From Leishmania mexicana MHOM/GT/2001/U1103 (Eukaryota > Euglenozoa > Kinetoplastea > Trypanosomatida > Trypanosomatidae): DNA of 64,000 nt. The stretch is from assembly GCF_000234665.1 (NCBI RefSeq), contig NC_018324.1:367501-431500 (forward strand). Reading direction: 5' to 3'. A model generated the notes under the pieces. It did not search any database. It was given only the letters and a program-made list of their open reading frames with translations, and had not been told where the DNA came from. The position numbers and the translations under genes are program-made. Positions 29,301 through 37,894 of the stretch are shown here, piece after piece (the stretch's first letter is position 1; the number at the start of each line of letters is the position of its first letter).

Positions 29301-31373
29301 GGCGCCGAGCTGGTCCTCCTCGTCGAGCTCGCGGCGAAGGTGCTGGAAGGGATTGCTGCGGCGCAAGTGCAGCAGGCGCCATGGCGGTGGGCAGTCGAGG
29401 AGCGTCTGAAGGAGCTCGCCACTGTGACGGCGAGAACGGTGCGGCTCGTTGTGCATCAGCTCGACATTCATCGCATGAACGAGAAGGTCATGTTTGGTGC
29501 CATGACTGACCAGAATGTGGAACTCCTCGCCCTTCTTGCCCGGGTGCTCAACAAGTCATCAGAGTTGATGGTGGTGTCACGCGCGTGCGGTGCTTCTCGG
29601 GGCTCGTCACATTCGCCGGTGTGGCGGATTTTGACGTCCACGTGCTCTCCCCGCATCCTGCAAGGGGTGCATCTGTGCTTCCGAAGCTCTTGCGCACTGG
29701 GAAAGCGAGTGCGATATCGACTTTGCCGCCGAGACGCCGACAACCTGGACCACTGGATTCAGCCGCCGCGATCGCGTCAGCGTACCTCCGACCGCCTGCG
29801 TGGTGCCCGCGGTGCGGCGCTATCGTCGCCGAAGCTGCCGATGAAGGCGATAGCCGCGAGTGGTGGTGCCGCGGTGGGGCGCGATGTGGGCAGGGATTTC
29901 CCTCTTACGGTCAGCCTCCGCGACTCGGTGTACAAGATCATGACTCGCGAGCGCACGAGCGCCGGCGTCGGGCAAGCGCTGCAGCGGCTGGCAGCTGCCA
30001 CGGTGAACTGGAAAGCTAGCTTGCTTCTGTGCGAACTCGTTACAAAGGATGTTTCTCTCGCCCGCGGCACGTGTAGTGTGGACTTCTTTGCCACAACTCT
30101 GGATCGCATGGCGCAGGATGTGGCTAAGTCGAGCGCCGCCGCACAAGCAGGGCTGCGAGCGTCGCGATTGCAGGGAAGCTGTGTTGTGCCGTCTCGCAAG
30201 GGCTACGGTAGGCTGGCCGCCCCGCGGGCGTTTGGGCCACCCAACTTGTGGCTGAGTGCGATCGACGTGTTCTGGAGCGCCGTCGATCATGCTGGTCACG
30301 TCGAAGCCGCTGCGGCGCAACAATCTCACTCCTCATCAGTGGCTGCCTCCGCCACAACGCCGGGGTCGAACCTGGTGAGTGTGGACGCGCAGGAGCGAGC
30401 CGTACTCGCGCGGCTTTTGCTTCCGCTTCTCCGCTTTAGCCGCGCCGTGCATCAGCGGGAGGTTGGCCGACAGTGGCGTCGCACGTGGGCCGCCATGTAC
30501 GCGCCGCCGGAGAAGAAGAACCCGCAGTGGCGCCAGCAGAACATCGAAGCACTGTCGGTGCTAGGTGACTCAGCGGCGCTGAGTCACTGTGTTTCGGACT
30601 ACCACGGCTGTGGCAGCGAGGCGTTGCTGTGCTCGGTGGCCGTTCAGCACGGTAACTGGCACGCCGCGCTGGAGGCTGTCTTCCAGACATACGGTGCTGT
30701 CGAAGAGCGTCATGCGACGGGGACGACGTACTCACTCGTTATAGCCCGCACTATTCTGACGCTGCTGGCGAAGTCACCGATGAATCTCAGCAACACGGCT
30801 ATGCGATTGCGCACTGTTCAGCGCGAGACGTGGGACGAGGAATGCAGTCTTGCGGTGGTCCGGCTACTGTTACGTGGGCGCCGATGGCGCCTGGCGATGA
30901 CCCACGTTGACGAGGCGCTGGGGCTGCCAGACATGCAGCGGGTCAGAGCGCTGGTGCTTGTGGACCCCGCAGGTCGTTTGCGGCAGGGGGCATCCCCAAC
31001 CGCGTCCTCCGCGGCAACGCTGGTGCGGTATGCCCAGCTGCTTACGGCGGCGTTGCAGGCGACGGCGATCGGCGGCGATAGTGAGCGCGCACCAGCGTAC
31101 TACGACGCGTTCAAGGCGCTGGTGCGTTACGTCTTTGGTGAGGTGGTGGACATGGATACTCTTCATACGGCGGAGGTCGACTCGCAGAGTGGCGACGATG
31201 CACTGGACGCCGCGCTCGACATGACTCACTTCACGGAAAGGGAAGAAAAGCACTCGTCGGGTTTGGAGGACCAAGTGCACGAAGCAGTGCGTGAGCTGGC
31301 ACCGCGCGCCCGCATTTTGTTCTTTCGCGCCATGACAAAGAAGATGCTGGCCTCCCATGCGGGCAGCAGGTGA
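26355..31373 (+). CDS. Large helical protein, probable mitochondrial, 1672 aa
   Basis: The protein is not recognised. The N-terminal 20 residues are rich in Arg, Ser and Leu without acidic residues (MRSLRLRAVGSLHPSHRASS), which fits a mitochondrial presequence. The first 500 residues are low in complexity, and the rest reads as alpha-helical repeats with alternating Leu/Ala helices, reminiscent of trypanosomatid organellar RNA-processing or PPR/TPR-like proteins; no repeat motif is clear enough to count. There is no membrane segment. The start is the first ATG after a good acceptor at 26335-26336. It lies between inverted repeats A and B and ends 183 bases before copy B. Confidence 0.85.
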   Translation: MRSLRLRAVGSLHPSHRASSYNDTATSTCSAWRCLNTAAENRQRNAATDSALPPLEQTFPSPLSGPVASNSVLLSPIDSAHPCSRLSQRQMRQRQRKWGALRRYRWENHSPRPIPLSLLGTPALISSLPRTSVGATHGGVSEDTRAKTVPCDAARGALVKTCSPSRSRSLSRAPAECEATEGTRPRADTGSAGGAVVDSVALSSTRNAAPGSSSVEDPLLSFLDSHEEDAALLLAMWTSLHRSCVFGSALSESLVLQVRCFLHSLLRYRAIGAAVNFYYRLMGIGVQLRQSDLLLLFSSLTYEAAASTEEAQLRRAAETATMENDRKIWTQRRRQFRESAARTHTTDAPGQSQRERGEEGGDTVFAGQMGVMNAVVKKTGAPALCEERPARVNATATDNIQDPASYTHIARATHIADDRSVGASSASRGDWGEVGDDVHPPGSIARRVAFHQQPEWVKRWILYEASMGTLDDLDEVEDPSRRSTLSTSSSADALLSASDVEADTAAQSEQAMRGMKVAAIVDHLHLLTLGAMQRDHLSATEANTPPPSPWRPQRRTWRLSRSWSAERAYWKEALDLIRSAYTLAPRHRALSECGGTSCPPAAEDLLLPSDVVFALQSMLREVHSWEGTLSLLRLTIPEAKQRDADPPRAVGMASDCFLRGAVLFMALAASAQPWKTQAKVEGWMHRVMLPRLARDTRAQTEVTSTATAATAALHALWLSHLCSVKASRPDEFVVLGEEAAAYFTSLSVQQAIHGDLTLMMSEVCATTERAVDALHETLQRAAQHRRTSEVLAKSIRTGAYRVENGKGKHDLGSDPERDHMFDPLSITSVAAPATVMNGIRCSLFTEYTTKSPLSPPALLPSDSVDAFVLCCAAVKETVWLRFTTAASTSPAAVTVEVLQFLEQSVHGPSGLLNAFQLLYDSPASRLARNGKVSTLTPTVNTPAAPECAYVSCILATTLLQLVQLLCAQPDQQQHHFSCQIWNGAELVLLVELAAKVLEGIAAAQVQQAPWRWAVEERLKELATVTARTVRLVVHQLDIHRMNEKVMFGAMTDQNVELLALLARVLNKSSELMVVSRACGASRGSSHSPVWRILTSTCSPRILQGVHLCFRSSCALGKRVRYRLCRRDADNLDHWIQPPRSRQRTSDRLRGARGAALSSPKLPMKAIAASGGAAVGRDVGRDFPLTVSLRDSVYKIMTRERTSAGVGQALQRLAAATVNWKASLLLCELVTKDVSLARGTCSVDFFATTLDRMAQDVAKSSAAAQAGLRASRLQGSCVVPSRKGYGRLAAPRAFGPPNLWLSAIDVFWSAVDHAGHVEAAAAQQSHSSSVAASATTPGSNLVSVDAQERAVLARLLLPLLRFSRAVHQREVGRQWRRTWAAMYAPPEKKNPQWRQQNIEALSVLGDSAALSHCVSDYHGCGSEALLCSVAVQHGNWHAALEAVFQTYGAVEERHATGTTYSLVIARTILTLLAKSPMNLSNTAMRLRTVQRETWDEECSLAVVRLLLRGRRWRLAMTHVDEALGLPDMQRVRALVLVDPAGRLRQGASPTASSAATLVRYAQLLTAALQATAIGGDSERAPAYYDAFKALVRYVFGEVVDMDTLHTAEVDSQSGDDALDAALDMTHFTEREEKHSSGLEDQVHEAVRELAPRARILFFRAMTKKMLASHAGSR

Positions 31374-31556
31374 CCAGAGTCCCCCGTCCTTAGTGCTCGA
31401 GAAGGAGGAGGACACCGGCCCGACAGTCGTCGACAACGTGCACCCAGCGAAACCTGTGCGTATGGATTGCTCGGCACAGGTCTCTCGCACATGGTGTCCT
31501 TCTTGCTGACACACCATCCGCGATGGTCCCTGATGACGCGGAGAAAAGGCGGGGGA
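31374..31556. other. Short 3' spacer before repeat B
   Basis: Probable start of the 3' UTR of the 1672-residue gene. Nothing else is seen. Confidence 0.5.
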
Positions 31557-32081
31557 CACCTCAGCGTGCGTGACATGCCCGGGCCCAGTAGCCCTACACC
31601 CTGTGAGGGGAACCCAGGCAGAGCCTCCCTCCCTATCCCCTCCCAAATGCCGAACCACCTCTGGTGGTGACGGGGTCAGACAACCTACGGCATATGGGGA
31701 CCTCAGAGCAATGTGTTGCCGCGGATGTCAGGGGTCACGCCCTGGTCGGCGTTGCGTTGGAGCGACCCGCGGCCGTGATCGTGTCTGTGCCATCCGTAGG
31801 CTTAGGCAAAGGTTCAAGGCGACACGAGCGTAGCTCGCCACACGGCCCTCAGGGCCTACTGGTGCGGCACCGGGGTCACTCCGGGGGAGTGACGGGATGC
31901 ACCACGTGGCGATCGCCATGATGTGAGAGGGGGGGGTAGGCGACCTGTGGAGAGCGGGTGTGGTGGGTAGATCGTTGGGCAGTGGCCGTGCTGAGATGAC
32001 TGTGTCGGCAGCATGGCTGCAGCGCGTGTCGAGGGCTGCGTTTTTACACCTCGCGGTGTATGTGTGTGTGGCGGGAGGGGG
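31557..32081 (+). repeat. Dispersed repeat, inverted copy B (SIDER/DIRE-like), hairpin-rich
   Basis: These 525 bases are the inverted partner of 21985-22511. Perfect short stem-loops lie along it: 31599-31609 (4-bp stem, GTG loop), 31654-31668 (ACCACC-TCT-GGTGGT), 31825-31837 (CGAGC-GTA-GCTCG), 31844-31856 (GGCCC-TCA-GGGCC) and 31875-31893 (8-bp stem GTCACTCC, GGG loop). It directly follows the 1672-residue gene, so it would be in that gene's 3' UTR in sense orientation. Assignment to the SIDER/RIME-related class is by resemblance. Confidence 0.9.
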
Positions 32082-32751
32082 AGCGGGAGGGCGCTGCGGC
32101 AGGGAGGGGGACAGCGGAGTTGGCCTCGCCCTCTTCGGCAGAGAAGGGGCACGCTGAAGCGGAAGGAAAAGGCTTCCTGGGAGGGGTGAGTGAGCCCACG
32201 CAACTCGTGCGGAATGCCTTGTGTGTGTGTTTGCAGTCTACGTGCGTCGACGCACACGTGTATAATGGTGCCCATCACACAACCAACAACCAAGAGAGAG
32301 AGGAGACTAATAAGCAAAGGTACACAACCCCAAGTACGCTCGGTTTGCAAGCAAAACGTCATCGGAATATACACAAGACGTGCATGTGTGCGTGCCACCG
32401 GCCTTCAAGACGAGGGAAAACTGTTGCCGCGATGATACACACACACACACACACCTCCCATCCACACACGGAAAAACGCATGCGGAAGCACTCGTACGCC
32501 TAGGCACCCATCATCTTGCACGGACGGGCGGCCTTGCCTTCCAGGACTTGCCGCGTACGTGGACGAGAAAAGGAGGGCAGGCGGTGTTGCGCGTCGACCT
32601 GCTGCGTCATCCTCTGTGAGATGAGGTGCATGTGACGGAGAATAGTATTCGCTTTTTGGGTGTAATGGCCTTCTCCTCTCCTTCTGTTTCATGTTGCGTT
32701 TGACGGCAACGTGAGAAAGTCACGTTGCGTCTGTGCGGCTTTTATCCTCCA
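32082..32751. other. Spacer with CA microsatellite
   Basis: A CA run lies at 32437-32455. T/C-rich sequence near 32665-32690 precedes an AG at 32714-32715, a likely acceptor for the next gene. No gene is supported. Confidence 0.6.
32437..32455. repeat. CA microsatellite
   Basis: About nine CA units in intercoding sequence. Confidence 0.85.
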
Positions 32752-33612
32752 ATGGCGCAGTGCCTCACGTGGCAAGTTCTCGACCAGCGGCAGACCGGCG
32801 AGTGTCTCGACGCCGTAGACCTTGAGGCGCTGCGAGTTGTCATCAAGCGCATCGACGACGATCACGGTGGGGCGCTGCTACAGTCGGGTAAGCGAACTGC
32901 GACTCAGGTGAATGTGTTGCTGGACCTCTACGGCCATCTTGTCTTGTTTGCCAAAGCGTCGCAGTTTTCCCAGTTCAAGACAAGTACGCTCTTTGGCATC
33001 GTGCATCGTGTGCACGAAGCGAGCATCGTAGATCGCCTTTCCCGCTTTCACTCGTACGACCTCCTCCGGGAGCTCGTGGTGCGGCACAGCGTACACCGCC
33101 CGCCGTACTCGACGATGGTGTTCAACGTGCGAGAAGTGCAGGATATCGACACGTACATGATGAGCACCTACTACCGCCACTATAAAATGTACGTGTACTG
33201 CTTTGTACCACGCGAGGTGGCGAGCCTTCGGACAGTCATGCTGAACGACACCGCCGAGGTACCGCCAGCTCAACTCCCGCCTCTGTCCGCTGCCATTAAA
33301 GAGGATGCTTGGAAGCAGAAGATGCAGGAGAAGGTGCGCACGCTCGAGGAGGCCGAGATGGAGGAGGAGCTGATCGTCTCAGATGCGGTGTCTGAGGCGC
33401 AGAAGAACGCGGCCACGCTTGACAATTCCAGATTTATGGCCGGCATTCGCGTGCAGCTTGAGGCGATTCGCGACGCCGTGTCGACAAAGTCCAGCGAACG
33501 ACTAGACTTCATCGAGGAGAAACTCACGGCTATTGAGGCCAAGGTGAATGAGGCGCAGAGTAGTGGCAATCGTAGTCGTCAGGGCTCCAGAGGGTCGTCG
33601 AAGAAGAAGTGA
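32752..33612 (+). CDS. CFAP119/CCDC189-like flagellar protein (DUF4464)
   Basis: This 286-residue protein resembles the CCDC189/CFAP119 family (DUF4464), a conserved ciliary protein studied in algae and sperm. The core spans about residues 50-180: LDLYGHLVLFAKASQF, then RHSVHRPPYS, then the segment around TYYRHYKMYVYCF match the family pattern of a helical core followed by the HSVxRPP motif. Residues 180-245 form a charged coiled coil rich in Glu and Lys. The tail is Ser/Arg-rich and ends KKK. Start: ATG 32752 is chosen over an in-frame alternative-codon start upstream because the leader is non-coding in character. Role in the axoneme or sub-axonemal region is inferred from the family. The family call rests on recalled motifs, not an alignment. 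Confidence 0.75.
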   Translation: MAQCLTWQVLDQRQTGECLDAVDLEALRVVIKRIDDDHGGALLQSGKRTATQVNVLLDLYGHLVLFAKASQFSQFKTSTLFGIVHRVHEASIVDRLSRFHSYDLLRELVVRHSVHRPPYSTMVFNVREVQDIDTYMMSTYYRHYKMYVYCFVPREVASLRTVMLNDTAEVPPAQLPPLSAAIKEDAWKQKMQEKVRTLEEAEMEEELIVSDAVSEAQKNAATLDNSRFMAGIRVQLEAIRDAVSTKSSERLDFIEEKLTAIEAKVNEAQSSGNRSRQGSRGSSKKK

Positions 33613-34827
33613 CCGCATATGGGCGCATGCGGCAACGGAATACGCCAAGGGGAGCGGTGCACTGCGGTGAAGCGAGCGTCTCGGCTGCGCTGTCGCTACC
33701 TACCCGCTGCGCGCTCCATCTGCAGCCTTCTCTCTCTCTCTTCGCCCTCTGATCCCTTCACAGCTCGCACCGTGGCCCCATCCCCCTTCTTCTGCCTTAC
33801 CCTCTGCGTAACGGCGGCACTGTGCAGGTGACACCGCTGCTGCCGGGTTGGTATCCGCCGTCGTGCGTGCGGGAATGCCGCCCACGTTGTGCCAGTCGTT
33901 GTTTGCTATGTAAACTAGCAGAATGCCTTGTTTTCTTATGCTCTTGCGCTTCTCAGAGTAACTGAGCATGAGTGTGTGTGTGTGTGTCTGCGGCCTTGAA
34001 CGTTCGCGCGTTGACGCTGCCCTTCCTCGTGTGACGATAGTGTCATCAAGATGAAACCAGTAAGTGAGCCGCGTAGGTTCAGCAGAGATGCTGACTCGCC
34101 TCCTCTGCTCACAAGTTCCCGGCGGAGCATTACTGCAGGGGCCTCCGCTATCTCGTGGTGGCCGTGCGCCCATGAAAGTGAGCAGCTACGCATCCCCATC
34201 CCTTCCATGCCGCTGTGTGTATGGGTGTGGGTGGGGGCGAGGCCACGGTGCGTTTTGATGCAGCTCAGTGCTGCACTGCTACTGGTTGGCTTCTCTGTTA
34301 CCGTTTTTCTTTTCTGTGATACTTGCCTCACCACATTTTGCACGCGGATGTTTCTCTATCACATGCCCTCTCTGCGCCCGTGATGGACTGCACACCGTGT
34401 GAGAACGCGGGAGTCTTGAGGGACACGACAAGAGCGTCAGAGAAGGGGCCTCCGCACTTTGTGTACCCTGTGGCCTTTCCTTTGTGTTGACCTACCGTGG
34501 TGGCGTTTTCCCTGCGCTTCTGTCGCTTGCGCGGTGGACTGCGCGTTGTGCCTGGCCGCTGAGAACGTGTATTGGCACGCACACTTCTAGCCGGTAGAAG
34601 CACGACCCTTCCAGCCCCTCCTTCCGCGCACAGGGCTTCATGGCTCTCCATTAATTCAAAGCGTTGTTTGCTCTTCGAGGAAAGACTGTCGCTGCATTGG
34701 CACATCTACTCGCGCCGCACTTTGCGTCAGCTCCACATCTTTCTCGTCTCTACATCCCTTTGTTGCTGACGCGCCTGACGGAGCACATTGGGGTTGTCGG
34801 TACAACATAAACCGCTGTAGTGTGCAG
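33613..34827. other. Spacer, no supported gene
   Basis: Contains a TG run near 33971-33987 and pyrimidine-rich patches near 33725-33805 and 34735-34760. A 110-codon ORF at 34051-34383 has an ATG but mixed GC3 and no recognisable content. AG sites at 34819-34820 and 34826-34827 precede the next start. Confidence 0.55.
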
Positions 34828-36570
34828 ATGCGCCTTTCGCTGCGGCTGCCAGCGGTGCCGATTGCAGGCGTTCTGCGGCGAGCACCACGAGCAGCAGGCA
34901 CGCGCGGCCGCAGTGTTGCACTTCGTGTTGCTGCCGCGTCTATCGGCAGTAGCACCAGCCTCGTTAGCTCCTCTGGCCGGAAAGCTCCCGTGTACTACAA
35001 CTTTGCCACACCGGTGAGTGTGCTCCGTGATGCGGCTGCTGGTGAAAGTGTGTCTCACCGACGCCAACGCCGCGAGGTGTCGGTTCGAGAGGGAGGACTG
35101 CTACTTGTGGCGCCGCGCACGCCGAATCCCAACGACCCGCTTCAACGACTGAACATTTTTCGACGCGATTTTTCTGATTTTAGCAGCTCCGCAAAGCTTA
35201 ATCAGAACATCATGGTGAGCGTCGACACCAGCCCGCGCCGATTCCTCGAAATGTTCTGTGACTTTGATGCCAAGCGCTGCAAGCTGTGCAATGAGTCCTT
35301 CTTGCAGTGGCACATCCACGCCAACGGCATTCCGCACGCGGGGCGGGAGGGGATGCTGCTGGAGCTTGTTCGCCCGTATTGTGGAACTCCGGATGAACTA
35401 ATAGAGATGTGGTGGCAGCGGCTGAACTCGTGTGCGGCGTTTCATCGGATTCCTGCCTTGAGCCACGACAACCCGCACGAGCGCAAGCGACGCCTGCTAT
35501 ATCTGTTGAAAGTACTGAAAGACCGCGGCATCCTCGTAGAGGCGTTCAACGTGAGTGACACCCTGTCCACCAACTCAGCGCGCTCGTGGGAGTTTGAGCG
35601 ACTCGAGTTTGTGGGCGACAATGTGGTAAAGTACGTACTGAACAGCATTATTTCCTGTGCATTTCCACCTCACGAGGGCGGCACAAAAGGGAAGGTGACG
35701 TGCTTTCAATTCGTGATGGACGGCAACGATGGTTTGGCACGCGGCTACGACCACCTCGACCTCCAGCAGCTCGCCTCCAGCTCTAGGGTAGTCAGCAAAT
35801 TCAAGAGTGACATTGTCGAGACCCTGTTCGCGGAGCTGCAGATGTACCTGTGGAGCACGCAGCACGATGTCGGCACCTGTCCTCTCGTGTTTCCGTTTAC
35901 GAAGGATATTTACACCCTGCGGGCGTTGGTGCAGCATGTGCTGTACGAGTTGGCTATTGAACTCTTTCTATACCACACTCGCCACATTAACGGCATGCTG
36001 CAACGCGTGATGCGGGAGAATCACCTGCAGTTCGTAAAAGCAGATTCTGCGCTGAAGCCCACGGCGGGCGGAAGGACCGGGAGTTTAGGCGTGAGCACGC
36101 GCCGTGGTGACTGGAACGATGCCGACGATGACTACGGCAGCCCGAAGAGCTACGGTGCGCCGGCGGTGCCCACTCCCACGACGACCCTGATGAAAGTGCG
36201 TTCGCAGCGCGCCCACCTGCAAGGCTCCGGTGCAGCACTGTTCTTTGCCTCGACAAACTACGACAACTTCAAGCGCGTGGTACCGATCGGTGGTCTTTTG
36301 CCGCGTCCATTTGCGAGGGAGGATTTGTCAGTGATTCCCAACTATATGCCGCATCTCCGGAGCGACGGCGCGATGACGCTGAAAATGAGGAGGGCCGGGA
36401 ATGTTAGTTGGTCGGCCCTGCGCACCACAGCAGCAGCTCTGGCGACGAGGGAAGGCGTTGCCGACGGTCTCGGCCTAAGTGGCGAAATCACACCTCGTGT
36501 GGGCAGCGTTCCGGTACACTTGTCAGTTCCGCGTCTCAAGGACGAGGAACTCATCGCAGAGCTGATTTAA
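34828..36570 (+). CDS. RNase III-domain protein with U1-like zinc finger, probably mitochondrial
   Basis: This 580-residue protein combines a basic N-terminus like a mitochondrial presequence, a U1-like zinc finger near residues 151-170 (CKLC followed by WHIH and a further His) and an RNase III domain. The RNase III signature at 256-264 reads FERLEFVGD, matching Glu38, Glu41 and Asp45 of E. coli RNase III. Near 327-331, SDIVE keeps the Asp and Glu that match Asp114 and Glu117. The same two domains occur in the kinetoplastid RNA-editing proteins (KREN endonucleases and KREPB partners); mRPN1 also has an RNase III domain. Because the catalytic acids seem present it could be an active nuclease. 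The C-terminal 180 residues have no obvious dsRNA-binding domain. Which member it is I cannot say. ATG 34828 is the first in-frame ATG. Confidence 0.85.
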   Translation: MRLSLRLPAVPIAGVLRRAPRAAGTRGRSVALRVAAASIGSSTSLVSSSGRKAPVYYNFATPVSVLRDAAAGESVSHRRQRREVSVREGGLLLVAPRTPNPNDPLQRLNIFRRDFSDFSSSAKLNQNIMVSVDTSPRRFLEMFCDFDAKRCKLCNESFLQWHIHANGIPHAGREGMLLELVRPYCGTPDELIEMWWQRLNSCAAFHRIPALSHDNPHERKRRLLYLLKVLKDRGILVEAFNVSDTLSTNSARSWEFERLEFVGDNVVKYVLNSIISCAFPPHEGGTKGKVTCFQFVMDGNDGLARGYDHLDLQQLASSSRVVSKFKSDIVETLFAELQMYLWSTQHDVGTCPLVFPFTKDIYTLRALVQHVLYELAIELFLYHTRHINGMLQRVMRENHLQFVKADSALKPTAGGRTGSLGVSTRRGDWNDADDDYGSPKSYGAPAVPTPTTTLMKVRSQRAHLQGSGAALFFASTNYDNFKRVVPIGGLLPRPFAREDLSVIPNYMPHLRSDGAMTLKMRRAGNVSWSALRTTAAALATREGVADGLGLSGEITPRVGSVPVHLSVPRLKDEELIAELI

Positions 36571-36758
36571 GCGCCTCACCGCTGCGACTCTGCGTATGTG
36601 CCTCTTCTTTGTTTGGGGGACCTCACTCCCTCGCCTTTTCCTCCCTCTCGAAGACGAGAGAACTGCTCGCAGTGGCGCGGGTTGCATGCGAGGGAGTGGG
36701 CTAGCAGATGCCGGAGACAACAAGACGAGTGGGCAGTGCTACGACAGCAAGTCTGGGT

Positions 36759-36776
36759 ACACACACACACACACAC
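36759..36776. repeat. CA microsatellite
   Basis: Nine CA units in the 3' spacer of the RNase III-like gene. Confidence 0.85.
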
Positions 36777-36879
36777 GCATACAGACTCACTCACGGTGAC
36801 ACCGCAGATACTCACATACGCACGAAGCTCTACGAAGAACCACCACCCACCACAACGAAAAGAAACGCTGTTTGTGTGT

Positions 36880-36901
36880 GGGGGGAGGGTGGGGGTGAGG
36901 G
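36880..36901 (+). promoter_or_regulatory. Putative RNA G-quadruplex
   Basis: The + strand reads G6-A-G3-T-G5-TGA-G3, a four-tract G-quadruplex pattern about 310 bases after the stop of the RNase III-like gene. Function is inferred. Confidence 0.5.
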
Positions 36902-37728
36902 AACATGCTGCTGTGTAGGTGTGAAGGTGACACTCCCCTTCGACGAACTGACACAGGGCGAGGCACCTCCCAAGTACAAGGAGAAGGGACGCGAATGCAG
37001 GGACGACGTCTCAGCAGCCGTCTTCTTCGTACTGTAGAGCCCTCTTCCCCCCCTCCCCTCCCTCTTTCATCCCCTCTTCTCTCCCTCCTTCCCGTCTTTG
37101 TACAGAGTGCGTGCGCGCGCGAGGGGGTGAGCGATGCGTGCCGGCGAAAGGAGAGGGGGACGGGGTCACGGTTGTTCTCGTTGCACGTCCATGCTATGCT
37201 CTATTGCTGTCCCCTCATGTCGATCCGTGTCAAGGTATCACTGCGGACCATTTTTTTCTCTCTTTCTCGTCGTGTGTTTCGCTGCTCATCTCCTCTCTCC
37301 CCTCCCCCCTCTCCGTGCGCTGTGACACCGGCAGCTGCATAGAACCTCAGGTGCGCGCGTTTCGCAGAACACAGTCACGCGCCATCCACTCGGTTGGTTT
37401 ATTATTCCTTCGTTGTCTTACCCTGCGTCGTTATCAGACACCTACCGCCCCGTCCTCATCATAAAGACGCATACCCCATATTGGCCAACTTTTCACCACC
37501 TATACAGACACGCAGACGGAGACCCTACCGAGTGCATGAGTGCATTTTCTACTAGGAGATTTTCGCTGCTGTTCTCACACAAAAACAGATAGACCAGCAC
37601 ATCTTCTTCAGCATCCCTACACGAGGGGACGCCTCTCTCACGTCTTTTCGAGCCTTCTTCGTTATTTCTCGAGCACCACTGCAGTCATTGGGTGACGCAC
37701 TCTGTGCCGCCCTCTCTCCTCCAGCTAC

Positions 37729-37748
37729 CACACACACACACACACACA
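37729..37748. repeat. CA microsatellite
   Basis: Ten CA units upstream of the DDT-WHIM-like gene leader. Confidence 0.85.
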
Positions 37749-37820
37749 GGCATACACGGAGGTCACTTCCGCAGAGTTGGGACGACGTCGCGTTGCTGTC
37801 GTATACTTGTCACCAAGCCA

Positions 37821-37851
37821 CTCTATTGTTTTCGTTTTCTTTGGTTTGTAG
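37821..37851 (+). promoter_or_regulatory. Predicted trans-splice acceptor
   Basis: A T-rich tract (around TTTTCGTTTTCTTTGG) runs into TTTGTAG with AG at 37850-37851, 43 bases before the ATG at 37895. One of the clearest acceptors in the window. Confidence 0.65.
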
Positions 37852-37894
37852 CGTAACGGTATCGAGGAGGCTGCAACAGGCAGCTGCACTTGTG

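Larger units (their letters stand above)
36571..37894. other. Spacer with G-quadruplex and CA runs
   Basis: Holds CA runs at 36759-36776 and 37729-37748, a G-rich stretch at 36880-36901, and C/T-rich sequence near 37030-37095 and 37255-37320. No gene is supported. Confidence 0.6.

Noticed and set aside
31570..31833. 87-codon ORF that also occurs at 22235-22498
   Set aside because: It recurs only because both lie in the inverted repeat; composition does not look coding. It could be a relic of a retroposon ORF, but nothing proves it.
34051..34383. 110-codon ORF with one hydrophobic stretch
   Set aside because: Mixed codon use, no acceptor-ATG pairing that stands out and no recognisable motif.
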